Below are positions 23,967 through 32,003 of a stretch of DNA of 35,218 nt, in pieces. A program made the position numbers and the translations under genes. The notes below the pieces were generated by a model. The model did no database searches, was not told where the DNA came from, and worked only from the letters and a program-made list of their open reading frames with translations. This DNA is from Pseudorhodobacter antarcticus (lineage in GTDB: Bacteria > Pseudomonadota > Alphaproteobacteria > Rhodobacterales > Rhodobacteraceae): contig CAMBWO010000007.1 in the NCBI GenBank assembly GCA_945871285.1, positions 1 through 35,218 on the forward strand. The letters run 5' to 3'. Every line of letters starts with the position of its first letter. Within the stretch, counting starts at the first letter, position 1.

Positions 23967-24370
23967 GCGAGGCAGTGCATGAGGTGTTGCATCCGGCCCA
24001 TTGGGCGGCGGCGCGGGGCTATTCCAACGGGATGGCGGCGCGGGGGCGGTTCGTGGTGACGGGGGGGATCATCGGTTGGAACGCGCAGCAAGAGTTCGAG
24101 ACGGATGACTTTGCCGGGCAGGCGGCGCAGGCGTTGCGGGGGATTGTCGAGGTCTTGGCCTGTGCCGGGGCGGGGCCGCAGCATCTGGTGCGGCTGACCT
24201 GGTATGTGACGGACAAGCGGGAATATCTGGCGTCGCTGAAGGCGTTGGGTGCGGCCTACCGCGAGATCATTGGCAAACATTATCCGGCGATGGCGCTGGT
24301 GCAGGTGGTGGCCTTGGTCGAGGACCGGGCCAAGGTTGAGATCGAGGCGACGGCTGTGGTGCCGGACTGA
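23963..24370 (+). CDS. RidA/YjgF family protein lacking the catalytic arginine
   Basis: 135 residues, Rid (YjgF/YER057c/UK114) family: [59 protein letters not shown], and C-terminal [29 protein letters not shown]. In archetypal RidA the Arg before the penultimate strand (PARS-x-V-E-V) is essential for imine hydrolysis; here that position is Met110 (PAMALVQV). It therefore belongs to a non-archetypal Rid subgroup. The Azoarcus 2-aminobenzoate cluster contains the same kind of gene, then called a translation inhibitor. Since the ACMR product is an enamine, a deaminase or enamine-handling role (compare 2-aminomuconate deaminase) is plausible but unproven. Confidence 0.88.
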   Translation: MSEAVHEVLHPAHWAAARGYSNGMAARGRFVVTGGIIGWNAQQEFETDDFAGQAAQALRGIVEVLACAGAGPQHLVRLTWYVTDKREYLASLKALGAAYREIIGKHYPAMALVQVVALVEDRAKVEIEATAVVPD

Positions 24371-24378
24371 GAGGGATC

Positions 24379-25992
24379 ATGGAACTGGGTGGCACGGGGC
24401 ATGTCGATACGTTTACGCGGGACCGGCTGCCTGACGCAGAGGATTGGCCCGAGATCGTGCCGCTGTTCGACTATCCCGAATGGCTGAACGTCGGGGTCGA
24501 GTTGAGCGACCGGATGGTCGAGCGGGGATTTGGCGACAACATTGCCTTGATTGGCAACGGGCGGCGGCGGACCTACAAGGAATTGTCGGACTGGTCGAAC
24601 CGGATCGCCCATGCGCTGGTCGACAGCTATGGGGTGCGGCCCGGCAACCGGGTGCTGATCCGGTCGGCCAACAACCCGGCGATGGTGGCGTGCTGGCTGG
24701 CCGCGACCAAGGTGGGGGCGGTGGTGGTCAACACCATGCCGATGCTGCGGGCGGGCGAGTTGGCGGCGATTGTCGACAAGGCCGAGATCAGCCACGCGCT
24801 GTGCGACACGCGGTTGATGGAGGAGTTGGTGGCCTGCGCCAAGGGGTCCGGTTTTCTGCGGACGGTGGTGGGGTTTGATGGCACATCCAACCATGATGCG
24901 GAACTGGACCGGGTGGCGCTGACCAAACCGGTGCGGTTTCAGGCGGCGCGGACCGGGCGGGATGATGTGGCGCTGCTGGGCTTTACCTCGGGCACCACGG
25001 GCGATCCCAAGGCGACCATGCATTTTCACCGGGATTTGCTGGTCATTGCCGATGGCTATGCGGCGGAGGTGTTGCAGGTGACGCCACAGGATGTGTTTGT
25101 GGGGTCGCCGCCTTTGGCCTTTACCTTTGGCTTGGGCGGGCTGGCGATTTTCCCGCTACGCTTTGGTGCGGCGGCGGCGCTGTTGGAGCAGGCGAGTCCG
25201 GCGAATATGGTGGCGCTTATCGAGGAGCACAGGGCGACGGTGTGTTTCACAGCCCCCACCGCCTATCGCGCGATGCTGAAGGCGATGGAGGCGGGGGCGG
25301 ATTTGAGTTCGTTGAGGGCGGCGGTGAGCGCGGGGGAAACCTTGCCCGCGCCGGTCTATAACGAATGGATGCAGCGGACGGGCAAGCCGATGCTGGACGG
25401 GATTGGCGCGACCGAGATGTTGCACATCTTCATCACCAACCGCTTTGACGACCACCACCCCGGCTGCACCGGGCGGCCCGTGACGGGGTATCAGGCGCGG
25501 ATCGTGGGCGAGGATATGCAGGAATTGCCACGGGGCGAGGTGGGGCGGTTGGCGGTCAAGGGGCCGACGGGGTGCCGTTATCTGGCGGACGCGCGGCAGC
25601 GGAAATATGTCCGGCAGGGCTGGAACCTGACGGGGGACAGTTTTTGGCAGGACGAAGCGGGGCGGTTCCACTTTGCGGCGCGGTCGGATGACATGATCAT
25701 CAGTGCCGGCTACAACATCGCGGGGCCGGAGGTGGAGGCGGCGCTGTTGTCGCATGAGGCGGTGCTGGAATGTGCCGTGGTGGGCGCGCCGGATGACGAG
25801 CGCGGCATGGTGGTTGAGGCGCATGTCGTGTTGATGGCGGGGCAGGTGGGCGATGCGCTGATGGTCAAGCTGTTGCAGGACCACGTCAAGGCGGTGATCG
25901 CGCCCTACAAATACCCGCGCAGGGTGCAGTTTGTGGAGGCCCTGCCCAAGACCCAGACCGGCAAGATTCAGCGGTTTCGGCTGAAAACCTGA
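24379..25992 (+). CDS. Aryl-CoA ligase, probable 2-aminobenzoate-CoA ligase
   Basis: 537 residues of the benzoate-CoA ligase branch of the AMP-binding superfamily. P-loop FTSGTTGDPKATMHFHRD at 202-219, adenine motif DGIGATEMLH, LTGDSFW, hinge region FAARSDDMIISAGYNIAGPE, and C-terminal catalytic Lys529 (LPKTQTGKIQR). GAGAGGG precedes ATG 24379, 8 nt after the Rid stop. It would activate free 2-aminobenzoate with ATP and CoA to 2-aminobenzoyl-CoA for the ACMR. It ends the operon, 4 bp from a convergent gene, leaving no room for a terminator between them. Confidence 0.88.
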   Translation: MELGGTGHVDTFTRDRLPDAEDWPEIVPLFDYPEWLNVGVELSDRMVERGFGDNIALIGNGRRRTYKELSDWSNRIAHALVDSYGVRPGNRVLIRSANNPAMVACWLAATKVGAVVVNTMPMLRAGELAAIVDKAEISHALCDTRLMEELVACAKGSGFLRTVVGFDGTSNHDAELDRVALTKPVRFQAARTGRDDVALLGFTSGTTGDPKATMHFHRDLLVIADGYAAEVLQVTPQDVFVGSPPLAFTFGLGGLAIFPLRFGAAAALLEQASPANMVALIEEHRATVCFTAPTAYRAMLKAMEAGADLSSLRAAVSAGETLPAPVYNEWMQRTGKPMLDGIGATEMLHIFITNRFDDHHPGCTGRPVTGYQARIVGEDMQELPRGEVGRLAVKGPTGCRYLADARQRKYVRQGWNLTGDSFWQDEAGRFHFAARSDDMIISAGYNIAGPEVEAALLSHEAVLECAVVGAPDDERGMVVEAHVVLMAGQVGDALMVKLLQDHVKAVIAPYKYPRRVQFVEALPKTQTGKIQRFRLKT

Positions 25993-25996
25993 CGAG

Positions 25997-26977
25997 TCAG
26001 ACGGTGCGCAGCAGGGCCGCGACCTTGGCGACGATTTGCGCCGTCGCCTCGGGGAGGCGCTGGGCGAAGCCTGCGAATTCCGTGGCATCAGAGGGCGGGA
26101 AGGGGGCCTTGGCCAAGCCCAGATAGGTTTGCGCGGCCATGGCCTGACTGGCGCGAAAGCGGGTGCGGACGGTCTGGCGGGCGCGCAGCGACAGGATGCC
26201 GGCGCGGGTTTCCTGCAAATCATCGGCGCGTTTGGCGGAAAGTTGGGCCAGTTTGATCACATGGTCATGGTGGCCGTTCGGGCTGGTCAACCACAGGTTG
26301 GTCAGGCGCAGGTATTCCAGCGCATCGGGCGGCAGCGACACCTTGTGCAGCACGGAATTGGTGGGCGCGGCGAACTCGGGCCAACTCTTGAAACCCAAGG
26401 CGCGCAGGACATCGGGCAGGATGCCGTCGGGCAGGAACTGATTGCCAAACAGCCGCAGCTTGATCGCCTTGGGCCCGAACATCTCGGCCCAGGGGCGCAG
26501 GATCTTGGTGGTGTCCAGAAAGCCCAGGGGTTCCTCGGCGACATAGGTTTCGAGGCTGCGGGTTTCGCGGGTGCCGAAATCCTTGACGATCTGGTTGTAG
26601 AAACTTTCCAGATGGCTGTCGGGGCTGCGCAGGTAAAAGACGACCGTCACGTCGAACCGGTCGGCCAGACCCGCCAGACGCGAGACATCTGTGCCCCAGC
26701 CAAAGGATTCGGCACTGACCAGCACGGTCTGATGGGGGGCGGCGTCAATCTCGGCCAGCAGGGCGGCCCAGTTGGGCAGGCTGTCCAGATCGGACTGCGC
26801 CAAGTCGGGGTTCTTCAGATCCCAGCACAGTTTGAAATGCCCGTCATAAATCCGGCCGGCCTGGGGATACAGAACCCCCATCTCCGCAAAGGCGGCGGCG
26901 CTGTTGGCAAAACTGGCTTGCAGAAAGGTTGTTGCTGTCTTGTGCGAGCCGATGTGGAAGATCAGGCGTTTCTTCAT
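25997..26977 (-). CDS. Sulfotransferase-like protein
   Basis: 326 residues. The N-terminal strand-loop-helix MKKRLIFHIGSHKTATTFLQ matches the 5'-phosphosulfate-binding loop of sulfotransferases (HxGxxKTGTTxLQ). FDVTVVFYLRSPDSHLESFYNQIV resembles the 3'-phosphate-binding R-x-P-x-x-x-x-x-S region. PAPS-dependent sulfation of a glycan is the likely role, but the second half is divergent and substrate unknown. Last gene of the minus-strand glycosylation operon, 3 bp after the FkbM-GT2 fusion gene and tail-to-tail with the CoA ligase. Confidence 0.72.
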   Translation of the reverse strand: MKKRLIFHIGSHKTATTFLQASFANSAAAFAEMGVLYPQAGRIYDGHFKLCWDLKNPDLAQSDLDSLPNWAALLAEIDAAPHQTVLVSAESFGWGTDVSRLAGLADRFDVTVVFYLRSPDSHLESFYNQIVKDFGTRETRSLETYVAEEPLGFLDTTKILRPWAEMFGPKAIKLRLFGNQFLPDGILPDVLRALGFKSWPEFAAPTNSVLHKVSLPPDALEYLRLTNLWLTSPNGHHDHVIKLAQLSAKRADDLQETRAGILSLRARQTVRTRFRASQAMAAQTYLGLAKAPFPPSDATEFAGFAQRLPEATAQIVAKVAALLRTV

Positions 26978-26980
26978 GCT

Positions 26981-28924
26981 TTACCGGGGGGCCAGTTTGC
27001 CATGCGGTTGCGGCGGAACCGACTTCATCATGACGGTGTGCATTTCGAAACTATCAAGGTAAATGCTGCCCAAGGACTGATCGAGCGGTTTCAGCTTGGC
27101 CCGCAGCGTCCGCACGTAATAGGCAAAGTCAGGCGGGCTGAAGGCCTCGTTCGGCAGGTCGCGGAACGTCTGGGCGCCCAGCGTATTCTGGGCATAGACC
27201 CAGAGTTCGGCTGCACCCTTTTCAAAGGCGGGGCGCAGGTCGGGGCGCAGACCGGACCAGCACCAGTTGACCGTGTTGACAAAGGACCGCAGCATGGGCC
27301 GGAAATCGTTCCAGCCCTCGGTCATGCCACGTTTCAGCATCATGCGAAACATTTCCAGCGAGTAAAAGCTGCGCTCGTCGCCCTGCTTGATGTCCTGCCC
27401 GTCGTGCTGGCGATAGTGGTAGGCCACGCCATCCAGCATGGGCACGTCCTGGACGTGTTGCAGGGTCAGCAACTGGAAAATCTGGTCGTCAAAGGCGCGG
27501 ATATGTTCGGGGAACCAAATGTTGCGGTTGTCCAGATAATCGCGCCGATAGACGCGGCGCCAGATCGTCGGCTGGCCCTGAATCAGCAGCCAGGTCGGGA
27601 CCAGAAAACAGGCGCGGTCGCCAAAGGGGTGGCGCACCGCCTCGACGATTTCACGCAGGCCGGATTCATAGGTTTTCTCCAGCCGCTGTTCGCCTGATGG
27701 GTCCTGATGCAGCAGTTCGAACCCACCCTGAACCAGTTCGGACCCGGTATGACGCGCCAATTCCAGCAGGCCCGAAAACAAGCCGGGGCCGGGCACGTCA
27801 TCGGCATCGACAAAGGCGATATGGGTGGCATCCGAGTTCAGGCGACCATAGTTGCGGGCCGAGGCGCAGCCGCCGTTCAGTTTGGACAAAAGCACGACCT
27901 GGTCGTTGCCGGCATAAATCTCGCGCACCAGATCGCCCGAACCATCGGTGGACCCGTCGTCAACCACCAGCGCACGGATGTCGGAACCTGCCTCCTGCAA
28001 GATACCGTCGATGCAGTCCTTGATCCAGGTGCGGGCATTGTACATCGCCACGACCACATCCAGCCCGTCGCGATGGCCGTTCAGACTGACAGACCGGCGC
28101 AGCCGCAGCAAAGGATCGCCGGCGCGCGGAATCCAGGTTTGCCGCAGACCTTTGGATTTGCCAAAGACCAGATCCGACGACAGGTGAGTCCAGCTTTCGC
28201 CGGTGACATGATCCAGCGGCGCCTCTTGCAGGCCCGACAGCAGGTCCGTCTCGGCAAAGGGGGCGGTCAGTTTCAAAAGCGTGGGTTCCAGAACCAGCAG
28301 CGCCTCGGAGGGAACACAAGCATAGCTGCGGGCGATGAATTCGGGGGGAACGGCGGGGTTGCGTTCGACAACGCCGCGCATGTCGACATGCTGGCGGAAG
28401 TCTTGCCGGGGCAGGGCGTCGTGCAGGGCCGTCATCGCGGGCGCATCGTTCGGCCCGGCTTCGGCAAGGGCCGCCAGGGTCAGCGCGAGGGTTGCCCGGT
28501 CCTCGGTTCCGGTGGGGCCAGCGACGGCGGCGTTGATGGCAAAGACATTTGTCAGGTTTTGGGCGCGGATGTTCTGGCACAAGGCGGCAAACGCCTCGGG
28601 CTCGGGTTCAAAGGCCCAGACCGTCCAGCACGGGTTGCCAAGCGCAAAGGGGATGGCAAAGCAGCCAAACCCCGCGCCCACATCCAGCGCGACACCTTTG
28701 ATTGTCAAAGTCTGCGCCGCGAGGAAAGGTTCATAGATCGACCGCAGCCGCCAGTGACTGTCGTCCCGCAGATGGATGTCCGAGGTGACGATCATCGGCA
28801 CGGTCTGGCCCAGGGCACGCAGGGTGATGGGCGGCAGAGGCCTGGTCGGAGCCTCGACCTGGGCCCGAACAGAAGCCGGGACGTCAACGGCCGTCTGAAC
28901 GACTTCGCCTTCATCAAGCTGCAT
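26981..28924 (-). CDS. Fusion of FkbM-type methyltransferase and family 2 glycosyltransferase
   Basis: 647 residues. Residues about 60-250 are a SAM methyltransferase of FkbM type: motif I GVALDVGAGFGCFAIPFALG (77-96) and VWAFEPEPEAFAALCQNIRA (102-121), the FEPxP feature of the family. Residues about 285-520 are a GT2 domain: GLDVVVAMYNARTWIKDCID, LVVDDGSTDGSGDL, LNGGCASARNYGRL and the DxD site VDADD at 373-377. The C-terminal 120 residues are unassigned. It overlaps the upstream GT2 gene by 11 nt. The pair could transfer and O-methylate a sugar on a surface glycan or protein. No signal peptide or membrane helix seen. Confidence 0.85.
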   Translation of the reverse strand: MQLDEGEVVQTAVDVPASVRAQVEAPTRPLPPITLRALGQTVPMIVTSDIHLRDDSHWRLRSIYEPFLAAQTLTIKGVALDVGAGFGCFAIPFALGNPCWTVWAFEPEPEAFAALCQNIRAQNLTNVFAINAAVAGPTGTEDRATLALTLAALAEAGPNDAPAMTALHDALPRQDFRQHVDMRGVVERNPAVPPEFIARSYACVPSEALLVLEPTLLKLTAPFAETDLLSGLQEAPLDHVTGESWTHLSSDLVFGKSKGLRQTWIPRAGDPLLRLRRSVSLNGHRDGLDVVVAMYNARTWIKDCIDGILQEAGSDIRALVVDDGSTDGSGDLVREIYAGNDQVVLLSKLNGGCASARNYGRLNSDATHIAFVDADDVPGPGLFSGLLELARHTGSELVQGGFELLHQDPSGEQRLEKTYESGLREIVEAVRHPFGDRACFLVPTWLLIQGQPTIWRRVYRRDYLDNRNIWFPEHIRAFDDQIFQLLTLQHVQDVPMLDGVAYHYRQHDGQDIKQGDERSFYSLEMFRMMLKRGMTEGWNDFRPMLRSFVNTVNWCWSGLRPDLRPAFEKGAAELWVYAQNTLGAQTFRDLPNEAFSPPDFAYYVRTLRAKLKPLDQSLGSIYLDSFEMHTVMMKSVPPQPHGKLAPR

Positions 28925-29900
28925 CTGACATCACCTTCAAATATTGCCTCAACGGGTCCAACGGACCCAGTTCTGCGGGCGGATTTGGCGGAAAATTCAA
29001 GTAAAGCGGATCGATGATGCCCAGCAGCCCCCTGACTGTCTGGCGATAGGTGGCGCGGTGCTGATGGCCGATCATCTCCTCACACCACGCCACGATCTTC
29101 AGGCAGGACGCAAACACCGCCGTGCGTGTCGTGGCATCGTGAAATTCCTGGGTGCGGGCAAAGCTTTCCAGGGTCAGCTTGGCCACGGCGATGGCGTCGA
29201 ACCGCCGGTCGCTGGCGGTGCCGGTGATCTGCTGGCGGGTATAGCGCCGGAAATAGGTAAAGCAGGGCGCCATCACGAAGGAGACGGAACTGGTCAGGGC
29301 CAACAGATTGGTGTGAAAGAACATGTCCTCAAAGAAATGGCCGTTGGGGAAATAGAGGCCAGTGGCGCGCAAGAAGTCGGTCTTGATGACCTTGTTGGCC
29401 GATTGCGGCTCGATCCGCTGCATCAGCGGGCGGGCGCGGCCAAATTCGGGTTGAAAGCGGGCCACCTTGCCGTCGGGACAAAACGTCTCGACCTGACGGA
29501 ACATGTCTTCGTCGTAAAAGTTGGCATAGTCGCCGCGCACCTCGGACAGCGACCCACGGCACAAGATCAGGTCGGACCCGTCGCGCGTGATCACCTCGTC
29601 GATGGCGGCAAAAGACCAGTTCGGGCGGACATCGTCTGAATCCAGAAAACAGACATAATCGCCCTTGATATGGGCAAAGGCCTTGTTGCGGGCGCTGGAC
29701 AGGCCGTCATTGGCTTGGCGGATCACCTGCACGCGGGGGTCGGTGATCTGGTTCAGGACGGCGACGGTGTCATCGGTCGAGCCGTCATCGACGATGATGT
29801 ATTGGAAATCGGCAAAGCTTTGCGACAGCACGGACCGGATTGCCGTCAGCGCGGTGACGCTGTCGTTGAAGGTCGTGGTGATGCAAGTCAACTTGGGCAT
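28914..29900 (-). CDS. Family 2 glycosyltransferase
   Basis: 328 residues, GT-A fold. MPKLTCITTTFNDSVTALTAIRSVL, QYIIVDDGSTDDTVAVL (34-50), QANDGLSSARNKAFAHIKGDYVCFLDSDD with the metal-binding DSDD at 87-90. Catalytic region around EDMFFHTNLLALTSSVSF. Cytoplasmic. First gene of the three-gene minus-strand operon; GGAACG lies upstream of ATG 29900. Divergent from the two-partner secretion locus, so it may decorate the large exoprotein or a surface polysaccharide; this is inference from position only. Confidence 0.88.
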   Translation of the reverse strand: MPKLTCITTTFNDSVTALTAIRSVLSQSFADFQYIIVDDGSTDDTVAVLNQITDPRVQVIRQANDGLSSARNKAFAHIKGDYVCFLDSDDVRPNWSFAAIDEVITRDGSDLILCRGSLSEVRGDYANFYDEDMFRQVETFCPDGKVARFQPEFGRARPLMQRIEPQSANKVIKTDFLRATGLYFPNGHFFEDMFFHTNLLALTSSVSFVMAPCFTYFRRYTRQQITGTASDRRFDAIAVAKLTLESFARTQEFHDATTRTAVFASCLKIVAWCEEMIGHQHRATYRQTVRGLLGIIDPLYLNFPPNPPAELGPLDPLRQYLKVMSDAA

Positions 29901-30244
29901 ATCGCCGTTCCATCTGTACGGACGTCTTGAGTATTTGATCCGGGTTAGAATGATTTCGGTGATGTTTCAACGCAGTTGAGTAAAATTTTGCGGAAAAGTT
30001 ATCCATTCGTTAACGTCTTCGCTCTTAAGATTGTCGCGCGATCCGCACCCAGGGCACGGATTGGCCCCCGGAAATCGCCAATTCGGCCCCGCCACGCCCG
30101 GTTGGCCCTGTGGCGACACCGCCGCCACTGCCCCTGCGCCGTCTGCCCTGTCGGACTTGCGGCTTGATTAACGGGCGGTAATCTTGTTTTATATGTCTCA
30201 GTTGCCAAGAAAATTCGTTGGACGTGCTAGACGAGGGTTTGTCA
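29901..30244. promoter_or_regulatory. Divergent intergenic region between glycosyltransferase and two-partner secretion operons
   Basis: 344 bp without a convincing gene. The left third is AT-richer and should hold the promoter of the glycosyltransferase operon (minus-strand TTGAAA near 29970 is a -35 candidate). The middle (about 30035-30160) is GC-rich with no structure I can name. The right end has GATTA-N8-TAATC at 30166-30183, a 5-bp-arm dyad of the LysR-target kind, overlapping a possible plus promoter TTGATT (30164-30169), 17 nt, TTTTAT (30187-30192). GAGGG at 30233-30237 is the ribosome site of the TpsB gene. Confidence 0.4.
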
Positions 30245-32002
30245 ATGACAGGACGTGCAGTCTGCGGATTTGCCTGCCGGGGTCTTGCCGCCGCACTGTT
30301 GAGCGGCGTTTTCTGGGTGCAGCCCGCCTTGGCCCAGGGGGTCGAACAAAACCCGCCGGCCACGCTTGTCGGCCCCCAGGTCACAAGCCTGAATGCCGCG
30401 GTGTTCGCCAACCGCCCCGATGACCCGACCCCCTTTGGTGTGACCCTGAACGGCCTGCTGTTGGTGGATACCAAGGCGAATGGCGGCAGGCTGCTGTCGC
30501 GCAGTGGCACAACGGGCATCGATACCAGTTTCGGTGGTCCGACCGCGCAAAATGCGGCCCTGCGCAAGCTTTTGGCAAAGTATGTCGGCCAGCCGATGTC
30601 GTTTCGGCTGTTGTCGGCGATCCAGACCGATGTGACGCAGTTTTACCGCGACAATGGCCGGTCCTTGGTGTCGGTGACGGTGCCGCAGCAGGAAATCACC
30701 GGCGGCGTGGTGCAGGTCAACGTGACGGCCTTTGTGCTGGGGGGCACCACGATTGCCGGGGTGGACCCGACATCATCGGATTTCCTGAACCGCCAGGTGC
30801 GCCTGAAACCGGGGCAAGAGGTGGACACCGACCGCCTGCTGGAGGATGTGAACTGGCTGAACCAGAACCCCTTCCGGCATGTGTCGGTGTTGTTCGAGCC
30901 TGGGCAGTCGCAGGCTAGCACCAACCTGACGTTGCGGGTTCAGACGGCGCAGCGCACTTGGTCGGGCTATGCCGGGGTGTCGAATGCCGGGACCGAGGAT
31001 ACCGGTCTGGTCCGCCTGTTTGCCGGGTTCAACCTGTCGGCCTTGTCATGGCGGGATCAACAGCTGTCCTATCAGTTCACCGGGTCGCCCGAGAGCATTG
31101 GCAACCTGCGTCTGTGGGACACCGGCACCGACAAAGGCTATCTGTCGCACGCGCTGACCTATTTCATCCCGATCACCACCAAGGACGGCTTTCGCACCAA
31201 GCTGACCTTTGGGGCCAGCCACATCTCCAGCTATTCCGTGCCGGGGGGAGTGTTCACCTCGGGCAGCGAAACGAAGATCCTTGACGGTGAGATCGCTTTT
31301 CCACTGCCCAAGACGCGGGGCCGCTTTGCGCTGGTGCCCGAGCTTTATGCCCAGGTCGAGTTGACCGACTATGACAAGGTATTGTATTTTGGGGGCTTTC
31401 CGGTTGAGGAGCACACGAATCTGCTGCATGGGGCCATCGGTGTGCGCAGCGCCCTGAACGGGCCGCTGTTTGGCAAAACCTCGCGGGGGTCCGCCGATAT
31501 CGCACTGGTCTTTGGTCGCGAGACCGAGGGCTCGACCAGCACCAATTATTCCTATCTGACCTTCGATCTGAAGGAAGAGGTGTTCCTGGACCGCGAAAAG
31601 TCGATTGCCGTGCGGCTGGGTGGCCAATCCTCCAGCGATGTGTTGCACCCGTTGGAGCAGATGGCGCTGGGCGGCAACGGGACGGTGCGGGGTTATCCGG
31701 TGAACGGCTTGGCCGCCTCGACGGCTATGGCCGCCAGCATCGAATACCGGGGGCAGCAGATGTCGTTCCGGGTTGCCGATCAGGATGCCACGCTGCGCCC
31801 GCATGTCTTTGTCGACTATGGCTTTGCCAAGGCCTTTGGGGGATCGCCCGAGCAGACCCTGCTGTCGGTCGGTCTGGGTGGCGATTTCGAGATTGGCAAG
31901 AATGTCGTGGGCAGCATCAATATCGCGCAGGCCCTGCGCGAGGCAGGCCCGACCGATGCCAACACGACCAGCATAGCCTTCCAGATGACGGCGCGGTTTT
32001 GA
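30245..32002 (+). CDS. Two-partner secretion outer-membrane transporter, TpsB (ShlB/FhaC/HecB family)
   Basis: 585 residues. Sec signal peptide about 1-31 (LAAALLSGVFWVQPALAQG). Two POTRA domains at about 65-150 and 160-235: LRKLLAKYVGQPMSFRLLSAIQTDVTQFYRDNGRSLVSVTVP and VRLKPGQEVDTDRLLEDVNWLNQNPFRHVSVLFEPG. The rest is a 16-strand Omp85-type barrel with the conserved L6 loop motif VRGY at 481-484 and a terminal Phe (AFQMTARF). It secretes a TpsA partner, present 665 bp downstream, across the outer membrane. ATG 30245 is chosen because it has GAGGG 7 nt upstream; an in-frame TTG at 30218 has none. Confidence 0.92.
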   Translation: MTGRAVCGFACRGLAAALLSGVFWVQPALAQGVEQNPPATLVGPQVTSLNAAVFANRPDDPTPFGVTLNGLLLVDTKANGGRLLSRSGTTGIDTSFGGPTAQNAALRKLLAKYVGQPMSFRLLSAIQTDVTQFYRDNGRSLVSVTVPQQEITGGVVQVNVTAFVLGGTTIAGVDPTSSDFLNRQVRLKPGQEVDTDRLLEDVNWLNQNPFRHVSVLFEPGQSQASTNLTLRVQTAQRTWSGYAGVSNAGTEDTGLVRLFAGFNLSALSWRDQQLSYQFTGSPESIGNLRLWDTGTDKGYLSHALTYFIPITTKDGFRTKLTFGASHISSYSVPGGVFTSGSETKILDGEIAFPLPKTRGRFALVPELYAQVELTDYDKVLYFGGFPVEEHTNLLHGAIGVRSALNGPLFGKTSRGSADIALVFGRETEGSTSTNYSYLTFDLKEEVFLDREKSIAVRLGGQSSSDVLHPLEQMALGGNGTVRGYPVNGLAASTAMAASIEYRGQQMSFRVADQDATLRPHVFVDYGFAKAFGGSPEQTLLSVGLGGDFEIGKNVVGSINIAQALREAGPTDANTTSIAFQMTARF

Positions 32003-32003
32003 C

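Noticed and set aside
30035-30160. GC-rich middle of the large divergent gap as a small gene or structured RNA
   Set aside because: No open frame with a ribosome site and no long stem that I could find by eye.
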